This document shows positions 7,697-14,666 of a DNA stretch of 24,473 bases, piece after piece. A model generated the notes under the pieces. That model was not told the DNA's origin, ran no database searches, and was given only the letters and a program-made list of their open reading frames with translations. Every line of letters starts with the position of its first letter. Within the stretch, counting starts at the first letter, position 1. Both the position numbers and the translations under genes were made by a program. Origin of the DNA: Gordonibacter sp036659115 (GTDB lineage: Bacteria > Actinomycetota > Coriobacteriia > Coriobacteriales > Eggerthellaceae); the NCBI RefSeq assembly GCF_036659115.1, contig NZ_JAVXDF010000038.1, one strand, 5' to 3'.

Positions 7697-9013
7697 TTAC
7701 GAAAAGAACCACTCAGGGTCGTACCAGACCCCAGCCGCACGCGTACGCTCTTTGATATGCTGAGGTTGTATGTTGCACGCACGCCACAAACCCACAACTC
7801 CACCGCCCTCGTCGATGCCCTCGACTTCGAAGGAGAACAGCTCGGCGCGCGGAATAACCGTCCCTCCCTCGGGTAGCGGATCGACGGCGACGATGCTGGT
7901 AACCTTTCGGCGGCCGTCCTGCAAACGCTCAACATGCACGATCAGGCCGCCCCGCAACGATTCGGCGATCTGCTGCATGATCACCTCGCGGCTCAAATCG
8001 CCGTCGGCATAGCCCACCATGGTGCGCAAACGGCTGATAGCGTTGCCAGGATCGTTCGCATGCACCGTCGTCATCGACCCAGGGTGATCCGTCTGCATGG
8101 CTTGGAGCATGTCGTAAGCCTCGGCACCGCGGCATTCCCCCACAATGATCCGGTCCGGACGACGCCGAAGCGCAAGCGCTACCAGCTCGCGCATGCCCAC
8201 GGCACCCTCGCCCTCCGTGTTAGCCTCGCGCGTCTGCATGCGCTCGGTATGCGGAGAGAGCAGCCTCAGCTCGGGCGTGTCCTCAAGCGTGATGATGCGC
8301 TCGCTTGCGGGGATATACCCCGAGAGCGCATTCAGCAAGGTGGTCTTGCCCGAACCCGTCCCTCCCGAAATGACGATCGGGCAGCGCGCCGCTACCGCCG
8401 AGCGCAGAAAGTCTGCCATCGGGAACGAAAGGGCCCCTGCTTGGACCAAGTCGTCCATAGTGAGCAAGTCTGCCTTGAACAGGCGCAGATTGAGAGCCGG
8501 GCCGTCGGGGGCAAGCGGAGGCACAACGAAGGTTGCCCGCACCCTGCCTCCCGGCAGCATGGCGCATCCCATAGCATGCGCATCGTCACAGCGCACGCCG
8601 GCTTGCTCGGCTATCTTGTCGATGATACGGCGCAGATGCTCCGCGTCGTCGAACACGATATCGGGACGATGCTCCAGCCTGCCTGCTCTCTCGATGTAGA
8701 CGACGGGCGGCAGATAGGGGCGGCTCGAAGCCGTTAGATCCACCCCGCCGCCGTTTACCATAACCTCGGTGACAGACCCGTCTTCAAGCAGAGGCTGAAG
8801 CGGACCGTAGTACAGGAAGTCGTCGATAATCGCACGCGTCAGGATCTCGGCCTCGTGGACGGCAAGCGGAATTCCGAATTCGTACCCCAGCTCCTTCACC
8901 GCCAGGGCAACAAGGGACTTCACCATCTCGGGCCCGGAAATGCCTTCTCCCAATTTGACGGAAACCTCTTCCCGCACAGCGGTCTTCAGCGCACGTTCGG
9001 TCGCCTTATCCAT
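7697..9013 (-). CDS. tadA: Tad pilus secretion ATPase TadA/CpaF (system 2)
   Basis: A 438-residue hexameric secretion ATPase that drives pilin assembly from the cytoplasmic face. Walker A is GGTGSGKTT (217-225), the Asp box is ITLEDTPELR, Walker B lies in RIIVGECRGAE (288-298) and the His box is PGSMTTVHAN (about 311-320). The start is the ATG at 9013: GAGGAGG lies 6 nt upstream and it overlaps cpaB2 by 8 nt. A longer frame of 22 extra residues has no support. Compared with TadA of system 1, it carries an extra loop of about 15 residues after EVMVNGGG (about 90-105). Otherwise all catalytic motifs are intact, so this second motor should be active. Confidence 0.93.
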   Translation of the reverse strand: MDKATERALKTAVREEVSVKLGEGISGPEMVKSLVALAVKELGYEFGIPLAVHEAEILTRAIIDDFLYYGPLQPLLEDGSVTEVMVNGGGVDLTASSRPYLPPVVYIERAGRLEHRPDIVFDDAEHLRRIIDKIAEQAGVRCDDAHAMGCAMLPGGRVRATFVVPPLAPDGPALNLRLFKADLLTMDDLVQAGALSFPMADFLRSAVAARCPIVISGGTGSGKTTLLNALSGYIPASERIITLEDTPELRLLSPHTERMQTREANTEGEGAVGMRELVALALRRRPDRIIVGECRGAEAYDMLQAMQTDHPGSMTTVHANDPGNAISRLRTMVGYADGDLSREVIMQQIAESLRGGLIVHVERLQDGRRKVTSIVAVDPLPEGGTVIPRAELFSFEVEGIDEGGGVVGLWRACNIQPQHIKERTRAAGVWYDPEWFFS

Positions 9014-9893
9014 CGACGTCCTCCTCGCCTGACGCGCTCTCGCCCAAGTGAGGATCGGCCTGGGCCAGCGGATCATCAAGCACGGATACCAGCACGAAGC
9101 TGACCTTTCCCGCGTACTGGGCAGTCCGCACGGCGTCGGCTTGAGAAGGGGTCACTTCCAAAGTAACCGAGGCATAGCCCCCGCTACCTCCCGACTGGCC
9201 TGCATCAAGCGACATAATCCGGGCGCTGTCGCAGATCGTGGCAAGATAGGTCTCGTTCGACGCCGACCCCTCCAAGGCTACTACCCGCACGCGGTCCGAC
9301 GGACGCAGCTGCCCGGCAAGCCCCGATTCCGCATCCACCCCCACCGTCACCGCCTGCATGCCGGCACCGAGCGACGCAGCAAGGCGGTCGCCACCGGCAG
9401 CCCCGGCTACCGTCGAGGGCGTAAGCTGCGAGCCAGCTGGCAGAGCCACCAGCGCCCTCTTTCCGACGACCGATTCGCCCTCCGCAGGCACCTCCCCCTG
9501 AAGGGCATTCGCGATGCGCAGGCTGCGCGGCACCATGCGCACCTCAAGCGACGACGACTTGAGTTCCTCGCCTGCCTGGATATCACTCTTGGCCACCAGC
9601 GTCGGCTGGGCATCGGCTTGAGAAGCCTCCACAGCAGCCTGCGCCGAGAGCGCCGCCCATGTCCCGTAGGCTGCGGACACGAGCGCCACGGCAACCGAGG
9701 TCGCCGCGACAGCCGCCAGACGTTTAATGCGACGGGGATTCTGGCTGTCGCGCGGCTCGCGGACCGCCTGTCCGACATCGGCTCGGACGCGACGGGAACC
9801 GGCACCTTCACTGTCGGAGGCTATCTGATCGACGGTTTCACGACTGGCATATCCCGACGACGCGCCGCTGCCTCTTCTTTGCTGCATGATCAT
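9006..9893 (-). CDS. cpaB: CpaB/RcpC-like Flp pilus assembly protein (system 2)
   Basis: A 295-residue membrane-anchored protein. A hydrophilic cytoplasmic tail of about 60 residues precedes the single helix (about 63-88). A SAF-type domain follows (LVAKSDIQAGEELKSSSLEV, later LVALPAGSQLT), and then the C-terminal RcpC domain (SDRVRVVALEG and VTLEVTPSQADAV). Start at the ATG at 9893, giving an ATGA overlap with the preceding gene. The cytoplasmic tail is much longer than in its paralogue at 23137-23841. In diderms CpaB/RcpC works with the secretin; in monoderms, where there is no secretin, its role is less clear and may involve the cell wall passage. Confidence 0.82.
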   Translation of the reverse strand: MIMQQRRGSGASSGYASRETVDQIASDSEGAGSRRVRADVGQAVREPRDSQNPRRIKRLAAVAATSVAVALVSAAYGTWAALSAQAAVEASQADAQPTLVAKSDIQAGEELKSSSLEVRMVPRSLRIANALQGEVPAEGESVVGKRALVALPAGSQLTPSTVAGAAGGDRLAASLGAGMQAVTVGVDAESGLAGQLRPSDRVRVVALEGSASNETYLATICDSARIMSLDAGQSGGSGGYASVTLEVTPSQADAVRTAQYAGKVSFVLVSVLDDPLAQADPHLGESASGEEDVDG

Positions 9894-10555
9894 GCCCTCT
9901 CTTTCCTCTTCTGCCCGCTCGTCACCGCCGAAACAGCCGTACTCACGGCATCTTCCACCTCGTCGGGAAACTCGCTCAATTCGACAAAGCCGAAAAACGT
10001 CGGTGCTTCCACCGTCCCAGCGGCATCCCACTCGTAGCGTCCGTTACCGCTATCGATATCCGGCCGCCAGGTAACCTCGTCGGCAAACGGCTCGGCCACG
10101 ACAACCCGCTTCGACGCAACAGGCAGCGAGGCTATACCGAAGCCCTGGCTAAATATCGTGGGGGAAGCCTCCTGGACCTGCACCCCTATGCCCCAGATTC
10201 GGCGGGAAGGAGGCACATCTTCCCTCGGAGCCTCGTAGAACCACACGGATACCGACCCCTCGACTCCCTCTTCACGTAACACCTGTACGAACCGGCAAGC
10301 GACAACATGACCCGGATTGCCTTCGTTTTTGGCGACAAGAGCAAATGAAGGAGCCATGCAGGCATCGCGGGCCGCATCGAGCGCGTTCTCCTGCCGCACC
10401 TTCACGGCACACGCAATGCCCTGGTCGACGGCAAAGGCGAGCACCGCGAGCAGAAGAAGGGCCGACATGACAACCAGCGGGGCTATCGTGCCGCGCTCTT
10501 CCCTGCCAGCATGCCATCCCGCGTGCTGGCGCAAGTGCAAGACCACCCTGGTCAT
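9890..10555 (-). CDS. TadG-like pilus assembly protein (system 2)
   Basis: A 221-residue protein with the TadG/Tad N-terminal signature: RGTIAPLVVMSALLLLAVLA, then AVDQG, then the amphipathic ENALDAARDACMA, which matches the family pattern of a membrane helix followed by QNAADAAALA. The remainder (about residues 60-215) is extracytoplasmic and not recognised, with a basic C-terminal end. At the presumed prepilin-type site (G22|T23) the +5 residue is Leu, not Glu. The start ATG at 10555 overlaps the upstream stop (ATGA). It is probably a minor pseudopilin or wall-spanning component of system 2. Confidence 0.68.
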   Translation of the reverse strand: MTRVVLHLRQHAGWHAGREERGTIAPLVVMSALLLLAVLAFAVDQGIACAVKVRQENALDAARDACMAPSFALVAKNEGNPGHVVACRFVQVLREEGVEGSVSVWFYEAPREDVPPSRRIWGIGVQVQEASPTIFSQGFGIASLPVASKRVVVAEPFADEVTWRPDIDSGNGRYEWDAAGTVEAPTFFGFVELSEFPDEVEDAVSTAVSAVTSGQKRKERA

Positions 10556-11058
10556 AGCTCATTCACCTCTACTTCCACCACCCGGCCCTCGACCCGCGTG
10601 CACGCAAGGTGCCGCGAGACCGCCTGCCCCGACAATCCGGGAAACGCCATCAACGACGGCATCTCGTAGACCACATCGAACGACACCTTTGCGATACTTG
10701 TGCGCTGCCCGATAGAAGACGAGCGGCCCCCTGAGGGCGGAGCCTCCGTGGTGCCCGGCACGTTCTCCGACCCTTCTCTCTGATCGAGTTTAAACTCGAC
10801 ATGCTCGACGCGCAGGCGTTCGGGCTGCAGCTGCGACGCGGGGCCAAGCAGTTCGCTTTTGAGATACGCCTCCTTGTCCCCGGCAAGCAGAAGACCCGCA
10901 GTGTCCATCTGCCGGCAGGCGCGTACCAGATCGGCAGACAGCCGATGCGTCGAGAGCATCATGCCGCCCATCTGCACCACGGCAAACACCACCAGCAGCA
11001 CCAACGGCACCGCGACAACCGCCTGCACCACCTCGCTCCCCCGCTCGCATCGGTTCAC
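10552..11058 (-). CDS. TadE-like minor pilin with Gln at +5 (system 2)
   Basis: A 168-residue TadE-like pseudopilin. A very short leader ends at Gly7; the helix SEVVQAVVAVPLVLLVVFAV follows and then an extracytoplasmic domain. A GTG start at 11058 is chosen because it overlaps the previous stop (GTGA) and is preceded by AAGGAGG; the longer frame is not credible. The site G|SEVVQ matches the sequence in the adjacent Flp2 pilin (G|SEIVQ), so the two probably pack together in one fibre or initiation complex. The +5 position is Gln where most prepilins have Glu. Confidence 0.75.
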   Translation of the reverse strand: MNRCERGSEVVQAVVAVPLVLLVVFAVVQMGGMMLSTHRLSADLVRACRQMDTAGLLLAGDKEAYLKSELLGPASQLQPERLRVEHVEFKLDQREGSENVPGTTEAPPSGGRSSSIGQRTSIAKVSFDVVYEMPSLMAFPGLSGQAVSRHLACTRVEGRVVEVEVNEL

Positions 11059-11609
11059 CAGGCACCTCCTTCGATCGTCTCGTCGATCAGTCCTCGAACG
11101 TGCGCTTTGCAAGAAAACGAGGCGTCCGGCACTCCGCTCGCTTGAGCGATCAGCGCGCCGACCGGCGTCAGGTAATAACCCCGAACCGAGACCGTCACCT
11201 CCAAAGGACGCGTCGAAACCTGCGCCGAGCGCTCGAAAAACGCACGCTCCTTCCCATCGAAAAGCTTATGGCCGTACTCCCGGCGCTCGACCTCCCCAAC
11301 ACTCGCCACAATATCCAGCTCCAAGCCTTCTCCCCCCAGCGAGGGAGAAGCCTCCCTCGCTGATCTGTCCAGATCACCCGGACGAGAGGCAGATTCCGCC
11401 TGCGCCTCTACCAAGCAGCGCACGGCATGAGCTGCAGTATCGGTTTCCGCCGCCAAGAACACGACCCGCCCTATATCGAGAAGGGCAAGCAGAAATGTCA
11501 GCAACAGGGGCAGCGCCACGGCAGCAACCACCACGCTCCCCCCTCGCTCGCTGGGGAACAGGGAGAAGCGCGCCGCGCGCCGGCGGAGCAGGCGGTTACT
11601 TGGCCGCAC
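11055..11609 (-). CDS. TadE-like minor pilin (system 2)
   Basis: A 184-residue protein with a basic leader (RLLRRRAARF), then ERGGSVVVAAVALPLLLTFL and a membrane helix to about residue 48, and an extracytoplasmic remainder. It has the TadE family architecture. No Glu occurs at +5 after either possible Gly cleavage point. The start is GTG at 11609, inside the end of flp2 (14-nt overlap); no ATG or GTG start after the flp2 stop would keep the leader. The ribosome site is weak, so translation is likely coupled to flp2. Confidence 0.72.
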   Translation of the reverse strand: MRPSNRLLRRRAARFSLFPSERGGSVVVAAVALPLLLTFLLALLDIGRVVFLAAETDTAAHAVRCLVEAQAESASRPGDLDRSAREASPSLGGEGLELDIVASVGEVERREYGHKLFDGKERAFFERSAQVSTRPLEVTVSVRGYYLTPVGALIAQASGVPDASFSCKAHVRGLIDETIEGGAW

Positions 11610-11835
11610 CGGAAGTAACCTTGGAGAACAGGTCGATTATGTTGCTCCCCGCCGTCGTGATAGCCGTCTGGATGTTGCCTTGCAGCAGCATGAGCGCCGC
11701 GCCAAGCCCGACCGCGAAGCCCAGCACAATCACCGTCTGCACGATCTCCGAGCCGCCTCCTTCTTCCCCGCGCACGATCAGCGCGCGCACTTTGCTCATG
11801 TCGTTTCTTCCAGCACCTTTGTTCTTCATGTTCAT
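11596..11835 (-). CDS. Flp-type major pilin, divergent (system 2)
   Basis: A 79-residue prepilin with a 28-residue leader ending EEGGG, then the mature N-terminus SEIVQTVIVLGFAVGLGAAL and a short tail (about 51 mature residues). Size, position and the single hydrophobic helix fit an Flp (type IVb) pilin. The +5 residue is Gln and +6 is Thr, instead of the Glu-Tyr of classical Flp. A Glu at +2 is retained, as I recall for clostridial pilins with a G|xExxE motif. The start ATG at 11835 follows AAGGAAAGGAAC. It is preceded by a 131-bp gap with strong RNA folding potential and is followed by two TadE-like genes, the layout of a pilin-first cluster. Confidence 0.75.
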   Translation of the reverse strand: MNMKNKGAGRNDMSKVRALIVRGEEGGGSEIVQTVIVLGFAVGLGAALMLLQGNIQTAITTAGSNIIDLFSKVTSGAAK

Positions 11836-11904
11836 CGTTCCTTTCCTTCGCTTTCTTCGCTCTTTCCTTGACTATCCAAGCTCCCTCATACAGAAAATAT
11901 TCTT

Positions 11905-11963
11905 GGTGCTGCCCGAGTCCTTCCGGACTGCAGACGTACCTTTGCAGCCGGCAAAGCAGCACC
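11905..11963 (-). ncRNA. Predicted three-way-junction RNA fold upstream of flp2
   Basis: On the minus strand, an 8-bp closing stem (GGTGCTGC with GCAGCACC) encloses two hairpins. The first is TTTGC/GCAAA with loop CGGCT; the second is AGTCC/GGACT closed by a GGAA (GNRA) tetraloop. The 3' arm GCAGC could instead pair with CTGC just before the second hairpin, giving a competing extended hairpin. The sequence AATATTTT follows within a few bases. It could be a processing or stability element, an attenuator, or a riboswitch-like leader for flp2. No known riboswitch class was recognised. The fold was paired by eye and is not a computed structure. Confidence 0.4.
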
Positions 11964-11966
11964 GTC

Positions 11967-12866
11967 TCACGATGCGCCCAGGACAGTCGCCGCACCGGCC
12001 GCAAGCCACGCCGCAAGGAACGGGGCCATAGGCACGCCATCGTTCCACGCAATCCGCTTCGCCGCACATCCAAGCACCGCCGCAAGCCCGGCAAGCGCGT
12101 AGCAGGCAGCGAAACCGCACATCGCTCCCGATCCTGTGGCTACCGCCAACGCACCCATGCAGCGCACGTCCCCGCGCCCGATCGCGCCGCCAGGAAACCG
12201 CGTACGCAACATGCGGTTCGCACCAAGCGCCGCGCCTCCTAGAGCGAGGGCGGCTAGAACACCACACAGCACCCCTTCCAACCCCGCAGCGAACGCCTGA
12301 AACAGCACCCCCGCCAACAGAAGCACAGCACACGCCTCAAGCGGAATCGTGCGTGCACGCAGATCGCAGACAAGGGCGACAGCCATAGCTCCGACGCACA
12401 TGCACAGCGCAGCAGCCGCGCCGATATTGGGCGCAAAGAACGCGGCTGCACAGAAGGAGGCTCCTAGGAGCACTGCGCAGAGCAGTCGTTGGCCGCGTCC
12501 CGCCTGGACGGAAAAGCGACGGGAACGTTCCTCGTCGGTCCCCGCCGAAGGCAGGCCTTCCACCTCGAACCCCGCTTCGCCCATCGCCCGAAGGCGCTCG
12601 TCCGTAAGCGAGCCCGAAAGAGCCGAGGCAGTCGCATCGTCTCGCCATATTCCCAGCGCGCCCTCAAGCCCCGAAGCACGGCCATCCGGTTCGCTGCCCG
12701 CATGGGCCCTCTTGAATTCCGCATACCCCCGCAACGAGTCGTCCCACCACGAATCCGCACGCCGACAGGCACGCCCGAGCAGCACGTTGCTCGCCCACGG
12801 AACGACAAGCCATCCCGCCACTATCCCGAGGCAGGCCACGGCCAAAGCTGCAAAGGCAGGCATCAT
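11967..12866 (-). CDS. tadV: A24 family prepilin peptidase (TadV/CpaA-type)
   Basis: A 299-residue membrane aspartic protease that cleaves the leader of Flp-type prepilins. Both catalytic motifs are visible: CDLRARTIP (Asp168) and GRGDVRCMG (Asp233). Hydrophobic helices flank them, with about six helices C-terminal to residue 125. The N-terminus has one helix (1-22), then an unusual soluble segment of about 95 residues (31-125). That segment lacks the paired CxxC motifs of the PilD methyltransferase domain, so the enzyme is probably a peptidase only. The start overlaps the previous stop (ATGATG). It is the only prepilin peptidase visible, lies exactly between the two Tad sets, and therefore likely serves both. 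Confidence 0.88.
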   Translation of the reverse strand: MMPAFAALAVACLGIVAGWLVVPWASNVLLGRACRRADSWWDDSLRGYAEFKRAHAGSEPDGRASGLEGALGIWRDDATASALSGSLTDERLRAMGEAGFEVEGLPSAGTDEERSRRFSVQAGRGQRLLCAVLLGASFCAAAFFAPNIGAAAALCMCVGAMAVALVCDLRARTIPLEACAVLLLAGVLFQAFAAGLEGVLCGVLAALALGGAALGANRMLRTRFPGGAIGRGDVRCMGALAVATGSGAMCGFAACYALAGLAAVLGCAAKRIAWNDGVPMAPFLAAWLAAGAATVLGAS

Positions 12867-13750
12867 GCTCTTGCCTCTCGACTGGAGCCATCTCGCTCAG
12901 CACGGTGTTTTGCCACCGTGCCAGAGCATCCCGCCTGCAGGCTTCTGCCTCGACCGCCTCCTCCAAACGTCGGACCGATACCGATCGTCAGAGGCAGCGA
13001 TTGCGCCGTACCTTCCAACACGATCCGAGGTACCGAACCATCGATGCCCTCAAAGGCACCCGATTGGCACGAAGAGCCAGGAGAGGGCAGCCGAACAGCA
13101 CTCGGCTCGTATCCCGGCGGCTCGAACCGAACAACCCAGCCTGCCCCGTCGAAAGCGGCATCTCCAGCAGAGCGACTCGCGTGCTGCACGACCCTCCTAC
13201 CCTGCTCAGACACTCTTTGCGGCGTGCACCCCTGTGGCGTGTACCCCTGCTGTACACGCTCCTGTGACACGCACTCCTGTGGCACACACTCCTGCGACAT
13301 GCCACCCCTCTTATCTCCTGCCCCGGCTCGCAAAGAGCTCCCGCTGACGTCTCCGTCCGGAACCGCAACATGTCTTCCTGCATACCCCAGGAATGCAACC
13401 TTTTCTCCCTGAGAAGGGCAGCTTTCGGCCGGTACGGCACATCCGGGCTCCGTCGGCTTCGCAGGCTCCTCCGACCTCCCACACCCTGCCGACTGGGCTG
13501 GTGTCGCCATGTGCCCGAACGGTATCTCCTGTCCAAACGTGGCAGGATACTCAGGCGCCACGGGCTTCTCGGAGAGCGGCGGCGCTAGCCGAGCCAGATC
13601 ACGCGCGCCAAAGACACCATCGGGCTCCCGGGCACCGTCGCCGACAGCAGCGCGGCCGCACATCGCCTCGCCTTCGTAGCGGTGCATGCAGCCGTAGCAC
13701 ACTTCGGCATCATCGAAGGTGCGCGCATGGCACACGGGACAGGTTTTCAT
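12863..13750 (-). CDS. Zinc-ribbon protein with disordered pentapeptide-repeat region
   Basis: A 295-residue protein of unknown function. An N-terminal zinc ribbon is clear: CPVC (Cys4, Cys7) and CYGC (Cys18, Cys21). Residues about 45-150 are low-complexity and Pro/Glu/Gly-rich. About residues 151-181 consist of six degenerate pentapeptides of the form (S/P/Q)Q(E/G/R)x(V/T). The C-terminal 90 residues contain short hydrophobic strands but no family I recognise. No signal peptide or membrane helix is present, so it should be cytoplasmic. Start at the ATG at 13750 (ATGA overlap with the DUF192 gene); a longer frame with 22 extra residues is rejected. Its location between pilus genes suggests an assembly or regulatory adaptor, which is inference. 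Confidence 0.7.
   Translation of the reverse strand: MKTCPVCHARTFDDAEVCYGCMHRYEGEAMCGRAAVGDGAREPDGVFGARDLARLAPPLSEKPVAPEYPATFGQEIPFGHMATPAQSAGCGRSEEPAKPTEPGCAVPAESCPSQGEKVAFLGYAGRHVAVPDGDVSGSSLRAGAGDKRGGMSQECVPQECVSQERVQQGYTPQGCTPQRVSEQGRRVVQHASRSAGDAAFDGAGWVVRFEPPGYEPSAVRLPSPGSSCQSGAFEGIDGSVPRIVLEGTAQSLPLTIGIGPTFGGGGRGRSLQAGCSGTVAKHRAERDGSSREARA
13210..13299 (-). repeat. Six degenerate 15-bp tandem repeats in zinc-ribbon gene
   Basis: Six consecutive 15-bp units (about 13210-13224 through 13285-13299) share a core resembling CACxCTCCTGTGxCA on the plus strand. They encode in-frame pentapeptides such as PQECV, SQERV and PQGCT. The copies have diverged by several bases, so the array is not very recent. 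In-frame unit length would allow copy-number change without frameshift. Confidence 0.8.
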
Positions 13751-14103
13751 CGCCTCGCTCCTTCCCTGCCGGAAAGCATTACCTGGTCGCCGACGCAAAA
13801 CCACGCCTCGCCGCACGATGAGAACCGCTCGACCACCGCAACTGCTTTTCCATTTCTCAGCCTGCGGAACGGCCCGACCGACCGATGGGATTCAACCACC
13901 GCTCCCGTCCGATCCACGAATGCTACGTCGATGGCATGGCGCATACCTGCGGTATGCACGTCGCTGCACGGTACGAGCAGCAGCGCCTTGTCGCTCGATC
14001 CGCTCAGCAGCAAACCCAACGTCCGGCGACCCGCCTTCGTCGCCAAAGTCAGTGCAGTACGCATCTCCAGACGATCGTCGTGTTCCTTTGGTTTTCCACC
14101 CAT
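13747..14103 (-). CDS. DUF192 family protein
   Basis: A 118-residue DUF192 protein. The family core is visible in PCSDVHTAGMRHAIDVAFVDR, followed by GAVVES and VGPFRRLRNGKAVAVVER, which gives the compact beta-rich fold of this family. Biochemical function is unknown. No signal peptide is visible in the chosen form. The ATG at 14103 is preferred over one 30 nt upstream because it sits 2 nt after the preceding stop and is preceded by AAAGGA. The stop overlaps the next gene by 4 nt. DUF192 genes are, to my recollection, sometimes found next to Tad or type II-like secretion genes; the reason is not established. Confidence 0.8.
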   Translation of the reverse strand: MGGKPKEHDDRLEMRTALTLATKAGRRTLGLLLSGSSDKALLLVPCSDVHTAGMRHAIDVAFVDRTGAVVESHRSVGPFRRLRNGKAVAVVERFSSCGEAWFCVGDQVMLSGREGARR

Positions 14104-14105
14104 GC

Positions 14106-14666
14106 TCAATCCTTTCTTTGCGTCGTTGCGCACTGCACGACAACGCTTGTCGTATCACCCACCCGAACGCAGGCAATATAAAGCCAGATGAAACGGCCCT
14201 CTTCCTTCACGAATGTCCCGCTGGACCCCCCTCCTGCGGGCACCGCTCTCCACCCACGATCCGACAGGCTCTGGGCAAGAAGACCGAATGCGTCAACCGG
14301 CTCGGCTGGCAGAGAGAACCCGACCACTGTGCCCGTATCGTTCACCCGCAGATCGGAGAGCTGCCCTACCGGCAGAACCTCGTTCTCAAAACCCTCAGGA
14401 AGCCCGAGGGCCCCGCTGCTCAAGGTATTCGATACGGCAGATTCCCCCCGTTCCCCGCCTCCGCTTTCCGAAGCAACGTCCTCTTCGAACCTCGGTGCCT
14501 CCGCAGAAGGTCCGTCGCGAACCGGCGGGGAGACGAAAGTGCCTGCCGCTTCGGCGAAAATACCTGGACGGGATTGCGCCAACACCGCATCGACGACCAG
14601 CGCGCAAGCCAGCAGCATCCCCAGGGCGAGGGCGGCGGTCAGGCCTCTTCGCGCCGCGGCGCTCAT
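14106..14666 (-). CDS. Small membrane-anchored protein of unknown function in Tad operon
   Basis: A 186-residue protein with a basic N-terminus (AAARRG) and one hydrophobic helix (about residues 7-30, LTAALALGMLLACALVVDAV), which is a signal anchor or uncleaved signal. Residues 35-95 are low-complexity. The C-terminal 90 residues form a compact-looking domain: GFSLPAEPVDAFGLLAQSLS, DRGWRAVP, then FVKEEGRFIWLYIACVRVG and TSVVVQ. It is not recognised. It starts with an ATGA overlap on the TadE-like gene and is followed by DUF192 after 2 nt, so it is clearly a member of the operon. It may be an extracytoplasmic assembly factor, by position only. Confidence 0.75.
   Translation of the reverse strand: MSAAARRGLTAALALGMLLACALVVDAVLAQSRPGIFAEAAGTFVSPPVRDGPSAEAPRFEEDVASESGGGERGESAVSNTLSSGALGLPEGFENEVLPVGQLSDLRVNDTGTVVGFSLPAEPVDAFGLLAQSLSDRGWRAVPAGGGSSGTFVKEEGRFIWLYIACVRVGDTTSVVVQCATTQRKD

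Noticed and set aside
11905..11963. c-di-GMP-I (GEMM) riboswitch
   Set aside because: The GNRA loop is in the second hairpin rather than the first, and the conserved core bases of the class as I remember them are absent. Kept only as an unassigned fold.
10859..12031. Long plus-strand open frame of 390 codons opposite the TadE/Flp2 genes
   Set aside because: It lies antisense to genes with clear family signatures, is Pro/Arg/Ser-rich low-complexity sequence, and has no ribosome site. It is a GC-bias shadow.
12863..13100. FHA domain at the end of the zinc-ribbon protein
   Set aside because: A segment resembling LTIGxGP and a later KHRAE recalls FHA motifs, but the spacing and the conserved Ser/Asn/His pattern are not convincing.
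13210..13299. CRISPR-like array
   Set aside because: Units are 15 bp, contiguous without spacers, degenerate, and in frame within a coding gene.
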